Of a DNA stretch of 64,000 bases, positions 63,179 to 64,000 are shown in pieces. A program made the position numbers and the translations under genes. Source of the DNA: Trebonia sp963843745 (lineage in GTDB: Bacteria; Actinomycetota; Actinomycetes; Streptosporangiales; Streptosporangiaceae); NCBI GenBank assembly GCA_963843745.1, contig CAWJLP010000007.1:248001-312000 (forward strand), written 5' to 3'. The notes beneath the pieces are model-generated. The model saw only the letters and a list, made by a program, of their open reading frames with translations, had not been told where the DNA came from and did not search any database. Within the stretch, counting starts at the first letter, position 1. Every line of letters begins with the position of its first letter.

Positions 63179-63967
63179 ATGACCGTCAGTAATTCACAGC
63201 CGCACCGCCGGGTCCGCCGCCAGGGGCCGGTGACGTTGCGCGATAAGCAGATACCCGCGACGACGACCGATCAGCGCCTGCTCGACCGGCGCGGGCCGTC
63301 GGACTGGGTGCACACCGACCCGTGGCGGGTGTTGCGCATCCAGGCGGAGTTCGTAGAGGGTTTCGGCCTGCTGGCCGAGCTCGGCATCGCGGTGTCGGTC
63401 TTCGGCTCCGCGCGTTCCCACCGGGAGTCCCCCGAGTACAAGCTGGCCGAGGAGATAGCGGCCGGGCTGGTCCGGGCCGGCTACTCGGTGATCACCGGGG
63501 GCGGCCCTGGGATCATGGAAGCCGCCAACAAGGGCGCCGTGGAGGCCGGCGGGGTCTCGGTCGGCCTCGGCATCGAACTGCCGCTGGAGAGCGGTCTCAA
63601 CAACTACGTGAACGTGGGCGTGGAGTTCCGTTACTTCTTCGTCAGGAAGACCATCTTCGTCAAGTACTCCCAGGCCTTCGTGGTGCTGCCCGGCGGGTTC
63701 GGCACGATGGACGAGCTGTTCGAGGCGCTCACGCTGGTCGCCACCGGGAAGATCACCAGGTTCCCGATCGTGCTGGTCGGCAGCGAGTACTGGGGCGGCC
63801 TGCTGACGTGGCTACGCGAGAAAGTCCTGGCAGAGGGCAAGGTCCACGCTGAGGAACTTGAACTCATCAAGGTCGTAGACGAGCCCGAAGAGGTGGTTAA
63901 AATCATCACGAAGGCTCATGCCGAGGCCGACTTCGTGGCTCCCGTCCCCGGGACCGACGCCAGCTGA
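63179..63967 (+). CDS. LOG-family (TIGR00730) cytokinin-riboside phosphoribohydrolase-like protein
   Basis: 262 residues. Rossmann-like LOG fold with SVFGSARSHRESPEYKLAEE, VITGGGPGIMEAANKGAVEA and the signature VVLPGGFGTMDELFEAL (PGGxGTxxE). LOG proteins hydrolyse nucleoside 5'-monophosphates of modified purines to free base and ribose 5-phosphate; bacterial members vary in substrate. The N-terminal 40 residues are basic. ATG 63179, 91 bp after dapD. Stop at 63967 is near the window end, where no further gene is complete. Confidence 0.92.
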   Translation: MTVSNSQPHRRVRRQGPVTLRDKQIPATTTDQRLLDRRGPSDWVHTDPWRVLRIQAEFVEGFGLLAELGIAVSVFGSARSHRESPEYKLAEEIAAGLVRAGYSVITGGGPGIMEAANKGAVEAGGVSVGLGIELPLESGLNNYVNVGVEFRYFFVRKTIFVKYSQAFVVLPGGFGTMDELFEALTLVATGKITRFPIVLVGSEYWGGLLTWLREKVLAEGKVHAEELELIKVVDEPEEVVKIITKAHAEADFVAPVPGTDAS

Positions 63968-64000
63968 TTTCACTGAGCGGGTTCCTCGTCAAACTAGCAA

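Overview
The window is high-GC, gene-dense chromosomal DNA from an actinobacterium. Mycothiol genes (mshB and a mycothiol-dependent isomerase family member), a DUF2469 gene beside rnhB, an Sdh1-type succinate dehydrogenase, an actinobacterial dapC/fdxA/dapD neighbourhood and GTG/TTG starts with GGAGG sites all agree. Gene order resembles Streptomyces and Streptosporangiales; placement below order is inference. I recognised no tRNA, rRNA, prophage, insertion sequence or CRISPR array.

Layout. 1-249 is the 3' end of glnD, followed by ffh. 2010-8277 is an accessory block: zinc-ribbon protein, ATP-dependent DNA ligase, a frameshifted epimerase, a glutamine amidotransferase, and a decaying branched-chain amino acid ABC transporter cluster (livG intact, livF and livH broken) next to a fragment that looks like a ThDP enzyme. 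8741-15377 is the core translation/secretion cluster rpsP-khpA-rimM-trmD-rplS-lepB-lepB-rnhB-DUF2469. A beta-phosphoglucomutase/GH65 phosphorylase pair (15380-18492) follows. 18869-30283 is the second core block: yraN, yifB/comM-like, dprA, xerC, rpsB, tsf, pyrH, frr, cdsA, rlmN, with a 59-residue membrane protein and a SUFU-domain protein between cdsA and rlmN.

30316-40276 is regulatory and accessory: PemK/MazF-like protein, hexapeptide acyltransferase, response regulator plus a soluble HAMP-array hybrid histidine kinase, an NCS1 transporter behind a TPP riboswitch (so probably a thiamine-precursor importer), an SPFH protein paired with a ribbon-helix-helix protein, and a lipoprotein. 40431-46362 carries typA, uppP, a secreted GH25 lysozyme and a P-loop kinase. 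46443-50006 is sdhCAB with a one-base frameshift in sdhA. 50146-58957 carries an S9 peptidase, mshB, a TetR/isomerase/metallo-hydrolase operon, ddaH-rocD, and a protein resembling CysRS/MshC without the class I signature motifs. 58982-63967 holds an SDR, dapC, fdxA, a lysozyme-like membrane-anchored protein, dapD and a LOG-family protein.

Three dispersed copies of a palindromic element (arms CATGATCACGAAAGA...) lie at 10453, 18597 and 46333; two share a loop core in opposite orientation, and one supplies the stop codon of the gene before it. Other notable points are a 51-bp coding tandem repeat that roughly doubles ribosomal protein S16, and several single-base frameshifts that need a read-level check before being called biological.
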